Source of the DNA: Deinococcus soli (ex Cha et al. 2016)
Lineage (GTDB): Bacteria; Deinococcota; Deinococci; Deinococcales; Deinococcaceae
DNA: 64,000 nt
Assembly: GCF_001007995.1 (NCBI RefSeq)
Contig: NZ_CP011389.1
Location: forward strand, 2,828,501 to 2,892,500
Reading direction: 5' to 3'
The translations under genes and the position numbers were made by a program. The notes below the pieces were generated by a model. That model ran no database searches. It was not told where the DNA came from and was given only the letters and a program-made list of their open reading frames with translations. Positions 31,876 to 45,093 of the stretch are shown piece after piece (positions within the stretch are counted from its first letter, which is position 1; every line of letters begins with the position of its first letter).

Positions 31876-31905
31876 CTTCCATTTGAAATACTTCCATCTG
31901 AAATG
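31876..31905. promoter_or_regulatory. Tandem 15-base repeats overlapping the marR start
   Basis: CTTCCATTTGAAATA is followed at once by CTTCCATCTGAAATG, 13 of 15 bases identical, and the second copy contains the marR ATG. This AT-rich pair in GC-rich DNA is a probable operator for the MarR protein itself. Confidence 0.6.
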
Positions 31906-32384
31906 AACGGAAGTCCCACCCTCACCCCCACCCCAGTCGTGGACGACCTGTACGGCCTCGTCCGGCTGATCCTGCGGCTGTCCCGGCGCGTGCACCACGT
32001 CCTGGACGAGCCGCTGGAAACCGCGCTGGGCCTGAACACCAAGGAACTGCTTGTGCTGGCCAGCGTCATGGACGGCGCCGACACGCCCGGCGCCGTGGCG
32101 CAGGCTCAGAATCTCCCCGCGCCCACCGTGACCCGCATGGTCACCAAGCTCGTCCAGGCGGGCTTGGTGCGCCGCGTCACCGACCCCAGCGACCTGCGGG
32201 TGCAGCGCCTGGAACTCACGCCCGACGGGCAGGCCACCCGCGCCCGTACCCGCGCGGTCGCGCAGGACATCGTCCACGCGCACTTCGGGCACCTGCCCCC
32301 CGAGCGCGTGCAGGCGGCGCTGACCGCGCTGGCCGCCCTGGACGCCGCCCTGCACGCCCCCTGCCCCACTCCCGGAGACCCGCA

Positions 32385-32388
<4 letters not shown>
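31903..32388 (+). CDS. MarR-family transcriptional regulator
   Basis: The 161-residue winged-helix protein has a recognition region with [22 protein letters not shown] and a wing with [16 protein letters not shown]. It overlaps the exporter gene by 4 bases (ATGA), the usual pairing of a MarR repressor with the pump it controls. Tandem 15-base repeats cover its start codon and suggest autoregulation. The inducer is unknown. Confidence 0.88.
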
Positions 32389-34007
<1,619 letters not shown>

Positions 34008-34023
34008 AGCGGGGTTGTGGGCT

Positions 34024-34066
34024 GTGGGGTGCAGGTTGTGGGAACAGACCCATGCCTGCACCCCAC
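34024..34066. terminator. GTGGG-type hairpin between convergent genes
   Basis: GTGGGGTGCAGG pairs perfectly with CCTGCACCCCAC. It lies between the exporter stop and the comEC stop. The arms belong to a GTGGG-rich repeat type seen at several gene ends in this window. Confidence 0.65.
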
Positions 34067-34094
34067 AACCCACTGCCACCACCCCACCCCCCAC

Positions 34095-36233
<2,139 letters not shown>

Positions 36234-36280
36234 CGCCGCAACCGGCCACGGCAGGCTGCCCGCTCTGGGCCGGGGCGCGT

Positions 36281-36814
36281 TCAGAACGACACCAGCGGCC
36301 CCAGGGCCTTCAGCGCCGCTGGCCCGACGCCCTTCACGCGGTCCAGGTCCGCCAGCGAGCGGTAGGGCCGCCCCGCCACGATCCTTGAGGCCAGTGCCGG
36401 GCCGACCCTCGGCAGGGCTTCAAGCTGCTCCAGGCTGGCCGAATTCAGGTTCACCCGCCCGGAGATCAGCGGCGTGATGCTGGTCGTGGTGGGGTAGACC
36501 GGCGCCTCTGGCGTGGTGGGCGCAGGCGAGGTCGCCGCAGGCAGCGCCACGCGGGTCACGGTCGGCACACGCGGCTGCGGGAACAGGGCCGGCATCAACG
36601 TGAACGCCGCCGCGAACAGCACCGCGCCGCCCAGCAGGAGCGTCCAGCGGTCCGGCATGGCCACCCGGGAGACACCGTAGGGCGCCGCAGGACTCGGGAT
36701 CCGGACAGGGGGTGCTGGAGGAGGGGCTGCGGTAGGCACGGCGTGCCGTCCTGCCCCCCGCTCGGGCGCGGACGGATCGGCCGGGTGAGAGGTCGCCACC
36801 TCGGTGCTGGGCAT
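36281..36814 (-). CDS. comEA: Competence DNA-binding protein ComEA
   Basis: The 177-residue protein has a Pro-rich N-terminus of about 50 residues, one membrane helix (about 56-75), a Thr/Pro linker and a C-terminal double helix-hairpin-helix ([20 protein letters not shown] and [14 protein letters not shown]). ComEA binds DNA outside the membrane and passes it to ComEC. TAAGCT lies 6 bases before ATG 36814, supporting the long form; an internal ATG at residue 53 would start just before the helix. Confidence 0.88.
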   Translation of the reverse strand: MPSTEVATSHPADPSAPERGAGRHAVPTAAPPPAPPVRIPSPAAPYGVSRVAMPDRWTLLLGGAVLFAAAFTLMPALFPQPRVPTVTRVALPAATSPAPTTPEAPVYPTTTSITPLISGRVNLNSASLEQLEALPRVGPALASRIVAGRPYRSLADLDRVKGVGPAALKALGPLVSF

Positions 36815-36886
36815 GCGGTCAGCTTAGAAGTCGGGTGACGGGCACGCTGCCTCATCTGCCCTTTGCCCTGCGGGCAGCAGCCATGC

Positions 36887-36892
36887 TACACT
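36887..36892 (+). promoter_or_regulatory. -10 box of the rpmH operon
   Basis: TGCTACACT is an extended -10 (TACACT) about 94 bases before rpmH. The leader between contains a GC-rich stem (CCTCCCGAGGGAGG, 36903-36916) that could regulate translation of the operon. Confidence 0.5.
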
Positions 36893-36985
36893 CCCGGAGT
36901 TTGCCTCCCGAGGGAGGCGTTCCCGCGTGACGCTGCGCGCCCGGCCAGCAGGCCAGCGGCTCCGCGAGAAGAAGAGGAGAGCACC

Positions 36986-37129
36986 ATGAAGCGTACCTAC
37001 CAGCCCAACAACCGCAAGCGCGCCAAGACCCACGGCTTCCGCGCCCGCATGAAGACCAAGTCCGGCCGTAACATCCTCGCGCGTCGCCGCGCCAAGGGCC
37101 GTCACCAGCTCACCGTCGCCGACGAGTAA
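36986..37129 (+). CDS. rpmH: 50S ribosomal protein L34
   Basis: The 47-residue protein begins [20 protein letters not shown], unmistakable L34. GAGGAGAG lies 6 bases before the ATG. It heads the conserved set rpmH-rnpA-yidD-yidC; dnaA, often next to rpmH, is not in view. A longer frame upstream has no ribosome site. Confidence 0.97.
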   Translation: MKRTYQPNNRKRAKTHGFRARMKTKSGRNILARRRAKGRHQLTVADE

Positions 37130-37199
37130 GCTCTCCGGAGCGGCCCTCATCGCACAGTCAGACCCTCCCAGCGCCACCCAGGATCGGCCCCGCCGTCCG

Positions 37200-37700
37200 G
37201 TGGCGCTGGACTCATTACGGGGCGACCGCGACTTCCGTAAGGTTCGCGCCCACGGGCAGGCGATCCGCGATCCGCTGTTCACACTGCGCGTCACCGAGTA
37301 CCGCCCCCGCCACAGGGAGGCGTGGCAGCCACGCGCGATCATCGGCATCGTGGTGAGCAAGAAGACCCTGAAAAAGGCCGTGGACCGCAACCGCGCCCGT
37401 CGCCGCGCCCGCGAAGCCCTGCGCACCCTGCCCGGCGGTCTCCCCGCCTGCCGCGCCATCCTGCTCCCCAACCCCGCCATCCTGACGGTGCCGTTCACGG
37501 ATCTCCAGGCGGCGCTGGAACGCGCCCTGAAGCGCGCCCCCACGCGCGGCGGCCGGGGTGGCAAGGGCGGCAGCAGCGGAAAAGGCGGAGTCGGCGGGAA
37601 CCCGGGCGGCGGGCGGCGCGTACCTGCCCCCGTGCCCCCAGCCGCCCCCCAGCCCGCGCTAGACTCACCGGAACCCGACCCGCAGGGGGAACACGCGTGA
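37200..37700 (+). CDS. rnpA: Ribonuclease P protein component
   Basis: The 166-residue protein has the RNase P core: [17 protein letters not shown] and the RNA-binding [15 protein letters not shown]. It assists the catalytic RNA, whose gene lies at 62491. Unusual is a C-terminal tail of about 50 residues rich in Gly, Lys and Pro ([14 protein letters not shown]), absent from typical proteins of about 115 residues. GTG 37200 gives a normal N-terminus. It overlaps yidD (GTGA). Confidence 0.95.
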   Translation: MALDSLRGDRDFRKVRAHGQAIRDPLFTLRVTEYRPRHREAWQPRAIIGIVVSKKTLKKAVDRNRARRRAREALRTLPGGLPACRAILLPNPAILTVPFTDLQAALERALKRAPTRGGRGGKGGSSGKGGVGGNPGGGRRVPAPVPPAAPQPALDSPEPDPQGEHA

Positions 37701-37951
37701 ACGCGCCCCGCAAACTGATGGTCCGGGCCGTCCGTTCCTACCAGCAGCACCTCTCGCCCCGGAAGCCCGCGCCCACCTGCCGCTTCACCCCGACCTGCTC
37801 GGAGTACGCCGCGCAGGCCATCGAGCGGCACGGCGCCGTGAAGGGCGGCTGGCTGGCCACGTGGCGCATCATGCGCTGCAATCCCCTGGTGCCCGGCGGG
37901 TTCGACCCGGTCCCCGAGCACTTCCCCAAGAGGCAACCCCGAAACCCATGA
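37697..37951 (+). CDS. yidD: Membrane protein insertion efficiency factor YidD
   Basis: The 84-residue protein carries the family signature [19 protein letters not shown] and [18 protein letters not shown]. It overlaps rnpA by 4 bases at its start and yidC by 4 bases at its end, so translation is coupled. It aids insertion of membrane proteins with YidC. Confidence 0.95.
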   Translation: MNAPRKLMVRAVRSYQQHLSPRKPAPTCRFTPTCSEYAAQAIERHGAVKGGWLATWRIMRCNPLVPGGFDPVPEHFPKRQPRNP

Positions 37952-39555
37952 AGACACGACACCTGCTTCCAATCGCCGCCCTGGGCGGCATGTTGCTGCT
38001 CAGCGGCTGCGGTCAGACCGGCCCGCTCCCCACCTTCGGCAAGGCCATCACCCCCGAATGGATCAAGGCCGACTTCGACGGCCAGCCCGGCGACGAGTAC
38101 ATCGCCACGAGCAACCTCCAGGACGTGGTGTTCAACGCGCGTGGCGAGGTCATCGGCTGGTACGTCAAGGGCTACGCCGGAACCCCCTACATCAAGAAGC
38201 GGGCCGACGGCACCTACGACTTCAGCGCCCTGACCAACCAGAAGGGCATCGTGAACATGGTCGCCGGGCGCAAGGCCCTGGCCGTCGAGGACAAGGCCGC
38301 CGGGCTCGATCCCGCGCAGCCGGCCGAGACCAGCACCCCGACCGGCCTGACCACCGACCTGAAGGCCAACCGCCAGGACGCCGTGTTCCGCTACACGCAG
38401 GGCGGCGCGACCGTCACGAAGACCGTCACCCTGCACCCCCGGAACTTCAAGGTCGACCTGAAGACTGAGGTGACGGGCGGCTCCGAACGCGTGAACATCC
38501 TGTTCCCGGGTCTGGGCAAGGCCGATAACCCGCGCGTGCAGGCCTACACGCAGGGTGGCGCGCAGCCCGCCGCCGTGCAGGGCAGCGGTACCCTGAGTGT
38601 CGACAACATCCAGTACGCCGCGCTTCAGGAAGTCGGTGGATCGGCATTCGGTCCAGGACAGGCCGCACACGCCTTGATGATCCTCCCGCAGGGCGGCACG
38701 CAGGTGAACACCACGCTGACAGGCGGCAGCCAGGGCCTGATCACGGCGTCCGTGCCCGCCAGCAGCAATCTGGAAGTCTACGGCGGCAAGAACGAACTGA
38801 TTCATCTGTACCAGAGCGGCTACACCGACCTGCCCGGCCTGTTCAAACCGAACTTCTTCGGTCAGATCAGCCTGCTGATCGTGAAACTCATGGAGCAGCT
38901 GTACAAGCTGATCGGCAACTGGGGGCTGGTGCTGGTCGTCCTGACGATCCTGCTGCGCGCCATCATGTGGCCCCTGATGCAGGCGCAGGGCCGCACCACC
39001 GCCCGCATGCAGGTCATGCAGCCCAAGATCAAGGAAATCCAGGAGAAGTACAGGGACCGCAAGGACATGGACTCCCAGCGGGCCATGCAGGCCGAGATGG
39101 CCCAGCTGTACAAGGACTACAACTTCAACCCGGCCGGGTGCTTCTCCACGTTCATTCCGTTCCCGGTGCTGATCGCGCTGTGGTCCACGATCCGCAACTT
39201 CGAGTTCGACAGCGGCTTCCTGTGGCTGCCGGACCTCGCCATTCCGGACCCGTTCTACCTGCTGGCCCTCGTGTACCTGATCGTGAACATCGGCCAGCTG
39301 TACGTCATGACCCGCAAGACCCCGGAGATGTTCCGCCAGCAGGCGTTCATCTACCTGATCTTCCTGTACTTCGCGCTGACCTTCCCGGCGGGCGTGACGA
39401 TCTACATCATCCTGTCCACCCTGATCGGCATCGGGCAGCAGATCCTGATCAACAAGCAGGTCGAGAAGGAAACCGCCACCATCGGCCAGAAGGTCGAGAA
39501 GGCCCCCGCCCGGCCCGCCAAGGCCAGCAAGACCATCGACGCGCCCAAGAAGTAA
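37948..39555 (+). CDS. yidC: Membrane protein insertase YidC
   Basis: The 535-residue protein has an N-terminal signal-like helix, a large periplasmic beta domain (about residues 35-300) and the conserved insertase domain (about 305-500) with [20 protein letters not shown] and [16 protein letters not shown]. The N-terminus reads LLLSGCGQ, a lipobox unusual for a Gram-negative-type long YidC. A Lys-rich tail follows. The usual jag/khg and mnmE genes are not next to it. Confidence 0.95.
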   Translation: MKTRHLLPIAALGGMLLLSGCGQTGPLPTFGKAITPEWIKADFDGQPGDEYIATSNLQDVVFNARGEVIGWYVKGYAGTPYIKKRADGTYDFSALTNQKGIVNMVAGRKALAVEDKAAGLDPAQPAETSTPTGLTTDLKANRQDAVFRYTQGGATVTKTVTLHPRNFKVDLKTEVTGGSERVNILFPGLGKADNPRVQAYTQGGAQPAAVQGSGTLSVDNIQYAALQEVGGSAFGPGQAAHALMILPQGGTQVNTTLTGGSQGLITASVPASSNLEVYGGKNELIHLYQSGYTDLPGLFKPNFFGQISLLIVKLMEQLYKLIGNWGLVLVVLTILLRAIMWPLMQAQGRTTARMQVMQPKIKEIQEKYRDRKDMDSQRAMQAEMAQLYKDYNFNPAGCFSTFIPFPVLIALWSTIRNFEFDSGFLWLPDLAIPDPFYLLALVYLIVNIGQLYVMTRKTPEMFRQQAFIYLIFLYFALTFPAGVTIYIILSTLIGIGQQILINKQVEKETATIGQKVEKAPARPAKASKTIDAPKK

Positions 39556-39572
39556 CGCCGAGGTTTCAAGGG

Positions 39573-39604
39573 AAGCGCCCACCCCTGACGGCGGGTGGGC
39601 GCTT
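39573..39604. terminator. Intrinsic terminator after yidC
   Basis: AAGCGCCCACCC pairs perfectly with GGGTGGGCGCTT, followed by TCGTGT. It ends the rpmH operon and faces the convergent small gene. Confidence 0.85.
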
Positions 39605-39616
39605 TCGTGTAGGGGT

Positions 39617-39943
39617 TCAGGCCTTGTCGCTGTCCGCCTTCGTGTCGGGGTCGGTCGTCGCTCCGCTGGCGGGCAGTCCGCCCTGCATGCTCCCGAACGA
39701 GGTGGGGTTCACATCCGTGCCGCCCTGCGCGTCCGACCGGGGGTCGGTGGTCAGACTCACCTGCTGCGCCTGCGACGTGATGTCCCCCGCATGGGCGTTC
39801 GCGTCGCTGACGCCGGTGTACTGGCCCTCGGTGGCGGCGTCCCCGGCGTTCTTGGGCGTGCCGGTATTCCACTGCGCCTGGTCGTTGATGGTGTCCTGTG
39901 AGACGTTCGCGTTCGCCTCGCCGTTCGGTCTGCCTTCTCCCAT
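39617..39943 (-). CDS. Small hydrophilic, probably disordered protein
   Basis: The 108-residue product is rich in Asp, Asn, Gln, Gly, Ala and Thr and lacks hydrophobic segments and Cys. It starts at ATG 39943 with GGGAGG upstream. No family is recognised. Composition resembles stress-associated hydrophilic proteins; that is inference. It faces the yidC terminator. Confidence 0.55.
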   Translation of the reverse strand: MGEGRPNGEANANVSQDTINDQAQWNTGTPKNAGDAATEGQYTGVSDANAHAGDITSQAQQVSLTTDPRSDAQGGTDVNPTSFGSMQGGLPASGATTDPDTKADSDKA

Positions 39944-40195
39944 ATCGTGGCCTCCCGCCCCGCCTGCACGGAGCACCTGAACTGAAGTGTGTCGCCGCCC
40001 AGCGTAGGCCCCCGCAGGCGGGCACCGGGTGGGGGCCGCGTTCACGAGACCTTACGGCGCGGCCCGGCCGGGCTCAGCGGCCCTCGCCCTCGCCTTCCCC
40101 GCCGAAGGTCGCCTCCAGGCCCGCCGCGAGCTGTTCCGGCTCCTGAACACGCAGGCTGGAGTCCATCCTCCGCGCCCCGCATACCGCTCTCTGGC

Positions 40196-42112
40196 CTATA
40201 CCCGGCGGCGCAGCAGGCGCAGGCCCATGAACACCACGAACACCGTGCCGCCCTCGTGCGCCAGGACGCCCAGCGGCAGCGGGACCTTGCCCGCCACGGC
40301 GAGAGGCGCGACGATCAGGATCACCCCGAACGCGAAGGCGAGGTTCGTGATCACGGTGCGCCGCGCGTCGCGGGCCAGCCGCACCGCGCCCGCCAGTTTC
40401 CCGAGGTCGTTCTGCATGAGGACCACGTCCGCGCTCTCGATGGCGACGTCGGTGCCGGACGCGACTGCGACGCCCAGGTCGGCGCGGGCCAGGGCGGGCG
40501 CGTCGTTCACGCCGTCCCCGACCATGGCGACCGGGCCGGGCAGCTCGCCGATCAGGCGCAGCTTGTCCTCGGGCAGCAGCCCCGCGCGGAACTCACTCAG
40601 GCCCACCTCGGCGGCCACGCTGCGGGCGACCTCCTCGCGGTCGCCGGTCAGCATGACGCGGTGGGCGACGCCGCTGGCCTTCAGGGCGTCCAGCGCGGCG
40701 CGGATGTCGGGCCGCAGGGCGTCGGCGACGCCCATCACGCCGGTTACGCGCGGGCCGACGCCGACGATGACGCTGCTGCTGCCGTGCGCGCCCAGGTCAC
40801 TCAGGGCCGCCTGCTGCGTGGCGTCCAGCGTGGCGCCCTGCCGGTCCGCGAGGCGGACGTTCCCCGCCCACGCGACCTGCCCGTCCGGCAGGTGGGCCTC
40901 GATGCCGTGGCCGGGAATTGCCTGCGCGTCCGTGACGGTCAGCGGGGTCACACTGCGTTCCCCGGCGGCGGTGACGATGGCCTGCGCGATGGGGTGCTCG
41001 CTGTGCGCCTCCAGTCCGGCGGCCAGCGCCAGCGCCTGGCCCTCGTCCCCGGCGTGCACAGCCGTCAGGGTCATGCGCGCCTGCGTCAGCGTGCCGGTCT
41101 TGTCGAACGCGACGGTCTGCACGCCCGCCAGGGCGTCCAGCGCGGCGCTGCTCTTGAACAGCACCCCGGCGCGCGCGGCGGCTGCCATGGCCGAGAGCAT
41201 CACGGCGGGCGTGCTGATCACCACGGCGCAGGGGCTGGCGACCACCATGAACGTCATCGCGCGGTACCACGCGTCGTCCACGCTCAGACCGAACCCGAAG
41301 CGCAGCAGGGCGTACACGGCGGGCACGAGGGCCAGCACGATCATCGCGTACGGGCTCTCCCAGCGTTCGGTCAGGCTCTCGGTGCGGCTCTTCTGCGTCT
41401 GCGCCTGCTCCATCAGGCCCACCAGCCGCGCCAGGGTGCTCTCGCCTGCCAGGCGGATCACTTCGGCCTCCACGCTGCCGTTCAGGTTCACGGTGCCGGA
41501 CGCCAGCTCCGCGCCAGGGACCTTGTCCACCGGGACGCTCTCACCCGTGATAGGACTCTCGTCCACGCTCGTCTGCCCCCGGACGACCCGCGCGTCGGCG
41601 GCGACCCGCTCGCCGGGCCGCACGACCAGCAGGTCCCCGATGCGGATCTCGCCCAGTTCACACCATTTCTCCACGCCGTCCCGGCGGACGGTCGCACCTT
41701 CCGGGTTCAGGTTCATCAGGGCCTGGATGGCGCTGGACGTGCGGCCCATCGCCCAGTCCTGCAGGGTGTTACTGAGGCTGAACAGGAACAGCAGGATCGC
41801 GCCGTCCGCCGCCTGCCCGATGCTCGCCGCGCCCAGGGCCGCCAGGACCATCAGCAGGTCCACGTCCAGCTTGCGGTCCACGAACAGCGAGTGCAGCGCC
41901 TCGCGCCCGGCGGGAATGCCGCCCGCCAGGAACGCCGTGACGTACCCGGCCCACCCCACGGCCGGGAGGTGCAGGAGGTACTGCCCGGTCAGGCCCACGA
42001 GCAGGCCAGCCAGGGTCAGGGCGGTCAGGGTGACGGCGCGGCGCAGCTCCGGCGACATCGTGAAGCGCGGCTCTCGGCGGTCGCGCGGGGTGGTGAGGGT
42101 CTGGGTGGTCAC
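40196..42112 (-). CDS. P1B-4-type heavy-metal-transporting ATPase
   Basis: The 638-residue P-type ATPase has TGES (actuator), a SPC motif in the ion-binding helix (VASPCAVVISTPAV), DKTGTLT, SEHPIAQA and GDGVNDAPAL. Its last helix has HEGGTVFVVF; SPC with HEGG(T/S) marks the P1B-4 subgroup, linked to Co, Fe or Zn export. There is no N-terminal metal-binding domain. I chose GTG 42112 with GGAGG 7 bases upstream. An AT-rich palindrome upstream may bind a metal-sensing repressor. Confidence 0.9.
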   Translation of the reverse strand: MTTQTLTTPRDRREPRFTMSPELRRAVTLTALTLAGLLVGLTGQYLLHLPAVGWAGYVTAFLAGGIPAGREALHSLFVDRKLDVDLLMVLAALGAASIGQAADGAILLFLFSLSNTLQDWAMGRTSSAIQALMNLNPEGATVRRDGVEKWCELGEIRIGDLLVVRPGERVAADARVVRGQTSVDESPITGESVPVDKVPGAELASGTVNLNGSVEAEVIRLAGESTLARLVGLMEQAQTQKSRTESLTERWESPYAMIVLALVPAVYALLRFGFGLSVDDAWYRAMTFMVVASPCAVVISTPAVMLSAMAAAARAGVLFKSSAALDALAGVQTVAFDKTGTLTQARMTLTAVHAGDEGQALALAAGLEAHSEHPIAQAIVTAAGERSVTPLTVTDAQAIPGHGIEAHLPDGQVAWAGNVRLADRQGATLDATQQAALSDLGAHGSSSVIVGVGPRVTGVMGVADALRPDIRAALDALKASGVAHRVMLTGDREEVARSVAAEVGLSEFRAGLLPEDKLRLIGELPGPVAMVGDGVNDAPALARADLGVAVASGTDVAIESADVVLMQNDLGKLAGAVRLARDARRTVITNLAFAFGVILIVAPLAVAGKVPLPLGVLAHEGGTVFVVFMGLRLLRRRV

Positions 42113-42148
42113 GGGAAGCCTCCGGGGTGGGGGAGAGGGACGACCCTC

Positions 42149-42173
42149 CTTAATAGGAAGGATTCTCAATAAG
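42149..42173. promoter_or_regulatory. AT-rich palindrome upstream of the metal ATPase
   Basis: On the minus strand CTTATTGAGAA and TTCCTATTAAG are imperfect inverted arms (8 of 11 pairs) separated by 3 bases. The site lies about 40 bases before the GTG. It is a candidate operator for a Fur-, DtxR- or ArsR-type regulator. Confidence 0.45.
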
Positions 42174-42256
42174 AGGATTCTACTCCCCCCTCCTCCCGAA
42201 CTCAACGCAGAACACCCACCGGAATGCTCGGCAATCCCGGCCCCAGAACAGGCGAG

Positions 42257-42289
42257 GGCCGCACCCTCCCACGCGGGAAGAGGGCGGCC
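42257..42289. terminator. Hairpin downstream of icd
   Basis: GGCC-CCCTC pairs with GAGGG-GGCC (with bulges), 22 bases past the isocitrate dehydrogenase stop on the minus strand. It is a plausible terminator. Confidence 0.5.
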
Positions 42290-42310
42290 CCCCGTCAGAC
42301 GATCTGCCTG

Positions 42311-43789
42311 CTACTGCCCCTGACCCATCGAGTAACCCGGCACCCCGTCGAAGGTGTACAGGTGCTCGGTCTTGATGAAATCCAGCCCGCTGCCCAGCAG
42401 GCCCGTCAGCAGCGCCACCACGTCCGCGTGCCGCACCGGCCCGTCCCCATTGGTCAGGAAGCGGCAGCGCCAGTGATCCGCAAGGAACGTCTCCGGCTGT
42501 CCGCCCGGCCAGACCTTCACCCCCCGGTTCGTGATCATGTTCAGCCGCAGCCGCCCGGTCGCCAGCGCCTCCAGCCGCGCCGCCAGCACCGCCGGATCAC
42601 GGTCCGCCTCGGCCCACTCGAAGAACACGTCCGTGCCCACCAGGGCCTTCACCACGTCCCGGCGCCCCGGCTGCGGCGCGGGCGCGGGCAGCTGCCCCGG
42701 TCCCCGGCGCGCGGCGGGCAGCACCTGCGGCTCCTGCCCCAGCCGGGCGATCACGGCGTCCGCGAACCCGCGCGTCCCGACCCGCTCACGGGTGTGTTCT
42801 CCCGCGATGTCGGCGGTGTGCACGCCGTCCTCCAGGGTGCGCAGCCACGCGTTCTGCACCCGCACCGCCACGTCGTGCTGCCCCAGGTGCCCCAGCATCA
42901 TGACCGCCGCCTGCAGCAGCCCGCCGGGGTTGGCGACGTTCTGCCCGGCGATGTCCGGCGCGCTGCCGTGAATCGCCTCGAACAGCGCGAAGCTCGGGCC
43001 GATGTTCGCGCTGCCCGCCAGCCCCACCGAGCCCGTCACCTCGGCCGCCACGTCACTGATGATGTCCCCGTACAGGTTCAGGGTCACGACCACGTCGTAC
43101 CGTTCCGGGCGGGTCGCCAGCCGTGCCGTGCCGATGTCGATGATCTGGTGCTCCTGTTCGAGGTCCGGGTACTCGGCGCCGATCTCGCGGAACACCTGAT
43201 GGAACAGGCCGTCCGTGAGCTTCATGATGTTGTCCTTGCTCAGGGCCGTCACCCTGCGCCGCCCGTGCGCGCGGGCGTACTCGAAGGCGTACCGCACGAT
43301 CCGCTCGCAGCCGTCCCGCGTGACGAGCTTCAGGCACTGCACGACCTCGCGCGTCTGGCGGTGCTCGATCCCGGCGTACAGGTCCTCCTCGTTCTCGCGG
43401 ATGATGACCACGTCCGTGCCCGCGTGGTGGCTGGGCACGAACGGCGCGTAGGCGCGGCACGGGCGGACGTTCGCGTACAGGCCCAGCGTCTTGCGCAGCG
43501 TGACGTTCACGCTCTTGTACCCGCCGCCCTGCGGGGTGGTGATGGGCGCTTTCAGGAGCATGCCCGCCGCGCGCAGGGTGTCCCAGGTGTCGGGCGTGAA
43601 GCCGCTGGTGTGGCCCTCGCGGTACACCGCCTCGCCGATACGGATCGGGACGGGCTGGATGCGCGCCCCGGCGGCGGCCAGGATCCGCAGGGTGGCGTCC
43701 ATGATCTCCGGGCCGATGCCGTCCCCATGGGCGACGGCGACAGTGGTGAGGGTCGCGGTGTGGGCAGGGTCCAGCGTGGGTTGAGTCAT
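42311..43789 (-). CDS. icd: Isocitrate dehydrogenase, Thermus type
   Basis: The 492-residue enzyme oxidatively decarboxylates isocitrate in the TCA cycle. Motifs are [32 protein letters not shown] (substrate Ser and Arg), [13 protein letters not shown] and [20 protein letters not shown]. Length and the C-terminal domain of about 140 residues ([13 protein letters not shown] at the end) match the long Thermus enzyme. It starts at ATG 43789 with GGAGGA upstream. It is divergent from a winged-helix regulator and shares a palindromic region with it. Confidence 0.9.
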   Translation of the reverse strand: MTQPTLDPAHTATLTTVAVAHGDGIGPEIMDATLRILAAAGARIQPVPIRIGEAVYREGHTSGFTPDTWDTLRAAGMLLKAPITTPQGGGYKSVNVTLRKTLGLYANVRPCRAYAPFVPSHHAGTDVVIIRENEEDLYAGIEHRQTREVVQCLKLVTRDGCERIVRYAFEYARAHGRRRVTALSKDNIMKLTDGLFHQVFREIGAEYPDLEQEHQIIDIGTARLATRPERYDVVVTLNLYGDIISDVAAEVTGSVGLAGSANIGPSFALFEAIHGSAPDIAGQNVANPGGLLQAAVMMLGHLGQHDVAVRVQNAWLRTLEDGVHTADIAGEHTRERVGTRGFADAVIARLGQEPQVLPAARRGPGQLPAPAPQPGRRDVVKALVGTDVFFEWAEADRDPAVLAARLEALATGRLRLNMITNRGVKVWPGGQPETFLADHWRCRFLTNGDGPVRHADVVALLTGLLGSGLDFIKTEHLYTFDGVPGYSMGQGQ

Positions 43790-43811
43790 GATTCCTCCAA
43801 TGACGAAATCT

Positions 43812-43837
43812 AATATGCGAAAAGTATGTCGTATATT
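43812..43837. promoter_or_regulatory. Palindromic operator between icd and a regulator gene
   Basis: AATATGCGA and TCGTATATT form an inverted repeat (8 of 9 pairs) with an 8-base spacer in the AT-rich gap between two divergent starts. A probable binding site for the regulator encoded on the right. Confidence 0.6.
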
Positions 43838-43859
43838 GTGTGCTAAGGTCAACCCACCC

Positions 43860-44138
43860 ATGACCACGCCCGCCCCGTGGACCTTCCTCACCAACCACAC
43901 CCACGTCCTGCTGTGCCTACAGCGGCACCCCGGCGACACCCTCCGCGAAGTCGCCACGCGCGTCGGCATCACCGAACGCGCCGTACAACGCATCGTCCGC
44001 GACCTCGAAGACGCCGGCGTCCTCACCCGCGAACGCCAGGGCCGCCGCAACACCTACCGCCTCCAGCCCAGCACCCCCCTGCGCCACCCCCTCGAAGCGC
44101 ACCACACCGTCGGCGAACTCCTCGACCTGCTCCGCTGA
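43860..44138 (+). CDS. Small winged-helix transcriptional regulator
   Basis: The 92-residue protein has an N-terminal winged helix: [29 protein letters not shown] (split here for length: [10 protein letters not shown], then [12 protein letters not shown]) followed by a wing [12 protein letters not shown]. It lacks a sensor domain. The start codon is ATG 43860; an earlier ATG lies in the palindrome. It is divergent from icd, and a palindrome in the gap suggests it controls icd and itself. Inference rests on position. Confidence 0.75.
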   Translation: MTTPAPWTFLTNHTHVLLCLQRHPGDTLREVATRVGITERAVQRIVRDLEDAGVLTRERQGRRNTYRLQPSTPLRHPLEAHHTVGELLDLLR

Positions 44139-44188
44139 AGAGGCCCGATCCTGACCGCCGCACCGGCACCCCGACCTACAATCCCGCC

Positions 44189-44869
44189 ATGACAACGCAC
44201 AAGCTCCATATCAAGCGAGTCGTCATTGTCGGTACTGGCGGACACGCCCGCGAGATCCACGAACTCATTGAAGACATCAACACCGCAGCGCCCACCTGGG
44301 AGATCATGGGCTGGCTGGACAGCAACGCTGCTGCCCATGGCACGACCGTCCACGACCTGCCCGTCTTGGGTGACGTTGAATGGCTCCAAGCCAATCCAGA
44401 CGTGTACGTCACTGTCGCCATCGGCGCGCCACCCGTCCGCCGCCGCGTGGTGGAGCGCGTCCGCGCCGTCGGCCACACCAAGTTCGCCACGCTGATCCAC
44501 CCCACCGCCCTGATCGGACGCCGTGTCGAGATCGGCGAGGGCACCGTCATCTGCGCCGGCGTCATCACCAGCACCGACTACCGCCTGGGACAGCACGTCT
44601 TGATCAACAGGATGGCCACCGTCGCCCACGACGACCACCTGCACGACTTCGTGACCATCGCCCCCAGCGCCGTGATCAGCGGGAACGTCACCATCGGCGA
44701 GGGCACCGACCTGGGCACGAACGCCACCGTGAACCAGGGCGTCGAGATCGGTGCCTGGACCATCGTCGGCTCGGGCGCCGTCGTCACGAAATCCCTCCCC
44801 GCCAACTGCACCGCTGTCGGCGCCCCGGCCAAACCCATCAAGGAACGCCCGGAGGGCTGGCACCTCTGA
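44189..44869 (+). CDS. NeuD/PglD-type sugar O/N-acyltransferase
   Basis: The 226-residue protein has an N-terminal Rossmann-like domain (VVIVGTGGHAREI) and a C-terminal left-handed beta-helix of hexapeptide repeats (for example IGRRVEIGEGTVICAG and ISGNVTIGEGTDLG), as in NeuD and PglD acyltransferases of surface glycan synthesis. TACAAT lies 6 bases before the ATG. No other glycan gene is adjacent, so its pathway is unknown. A family C element begins at its stop codon. Confidence 0.85.
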   Translation: MTTHKLHIKRVVIVGTGGHAREIHELIEDINTAAPTWEIMGWLDSNAAAHGTTVHDLPVLGDVEWLQANPDVYVTVAIGAPPVRRRVVERVRAVGHTKFATLIHPTALIGRRVEIGEGTVICAGVITSTDYRLGQHVLINRMATVAHDDHLHDFVTIAPSAVISGNVTIGEGTDLGTNATVNQGVEIGAWTIVGSGAVVTKSLPANCTAVGAPAKPIKERPEGWHL

Positions 44870-45016
44870 TACGGGATTAAATTGACTTGCTTGCAACGTG
44901 ATCACGTGCCGTTGTCCCCTCTCCCCCTGTGGGAGAGGGAGGGAGGCGCGAAGCGACGGAAGGGTGAGGGGGCCGCCGGGCGACTCCGAATGATGTGGAA
45001 TCACTTTAGTCCCGTA
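44870..45016. repeat. Inverted-repeat element, family C, copy 2
   Basis: This 147-base element runs from TACGGGATTAAATTGACT to AGTCCCGTA with TGA on both sides. The left TGA is the stop of the acyltransferase gene. It is the reverse complement of the copy at 31632-31777. Confidence 0.88.
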
Positions 45017-45093
45017 TGACAGAGGCACGCGGCGACGCTGTGGGAGCGTGTCGGCCACCGCGTGAGCGTGAATACCACTGTGCCCCCCGCCGC

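Noticed and set aside
40079..40171. A 30-codon minus-strand frame (MDSSLRVQEPEQLAAGLEAT...) before the metal ATPase end
   Set aside because: GGAGG directly abuts the ATG, too close to work, and nothing supports conservation.
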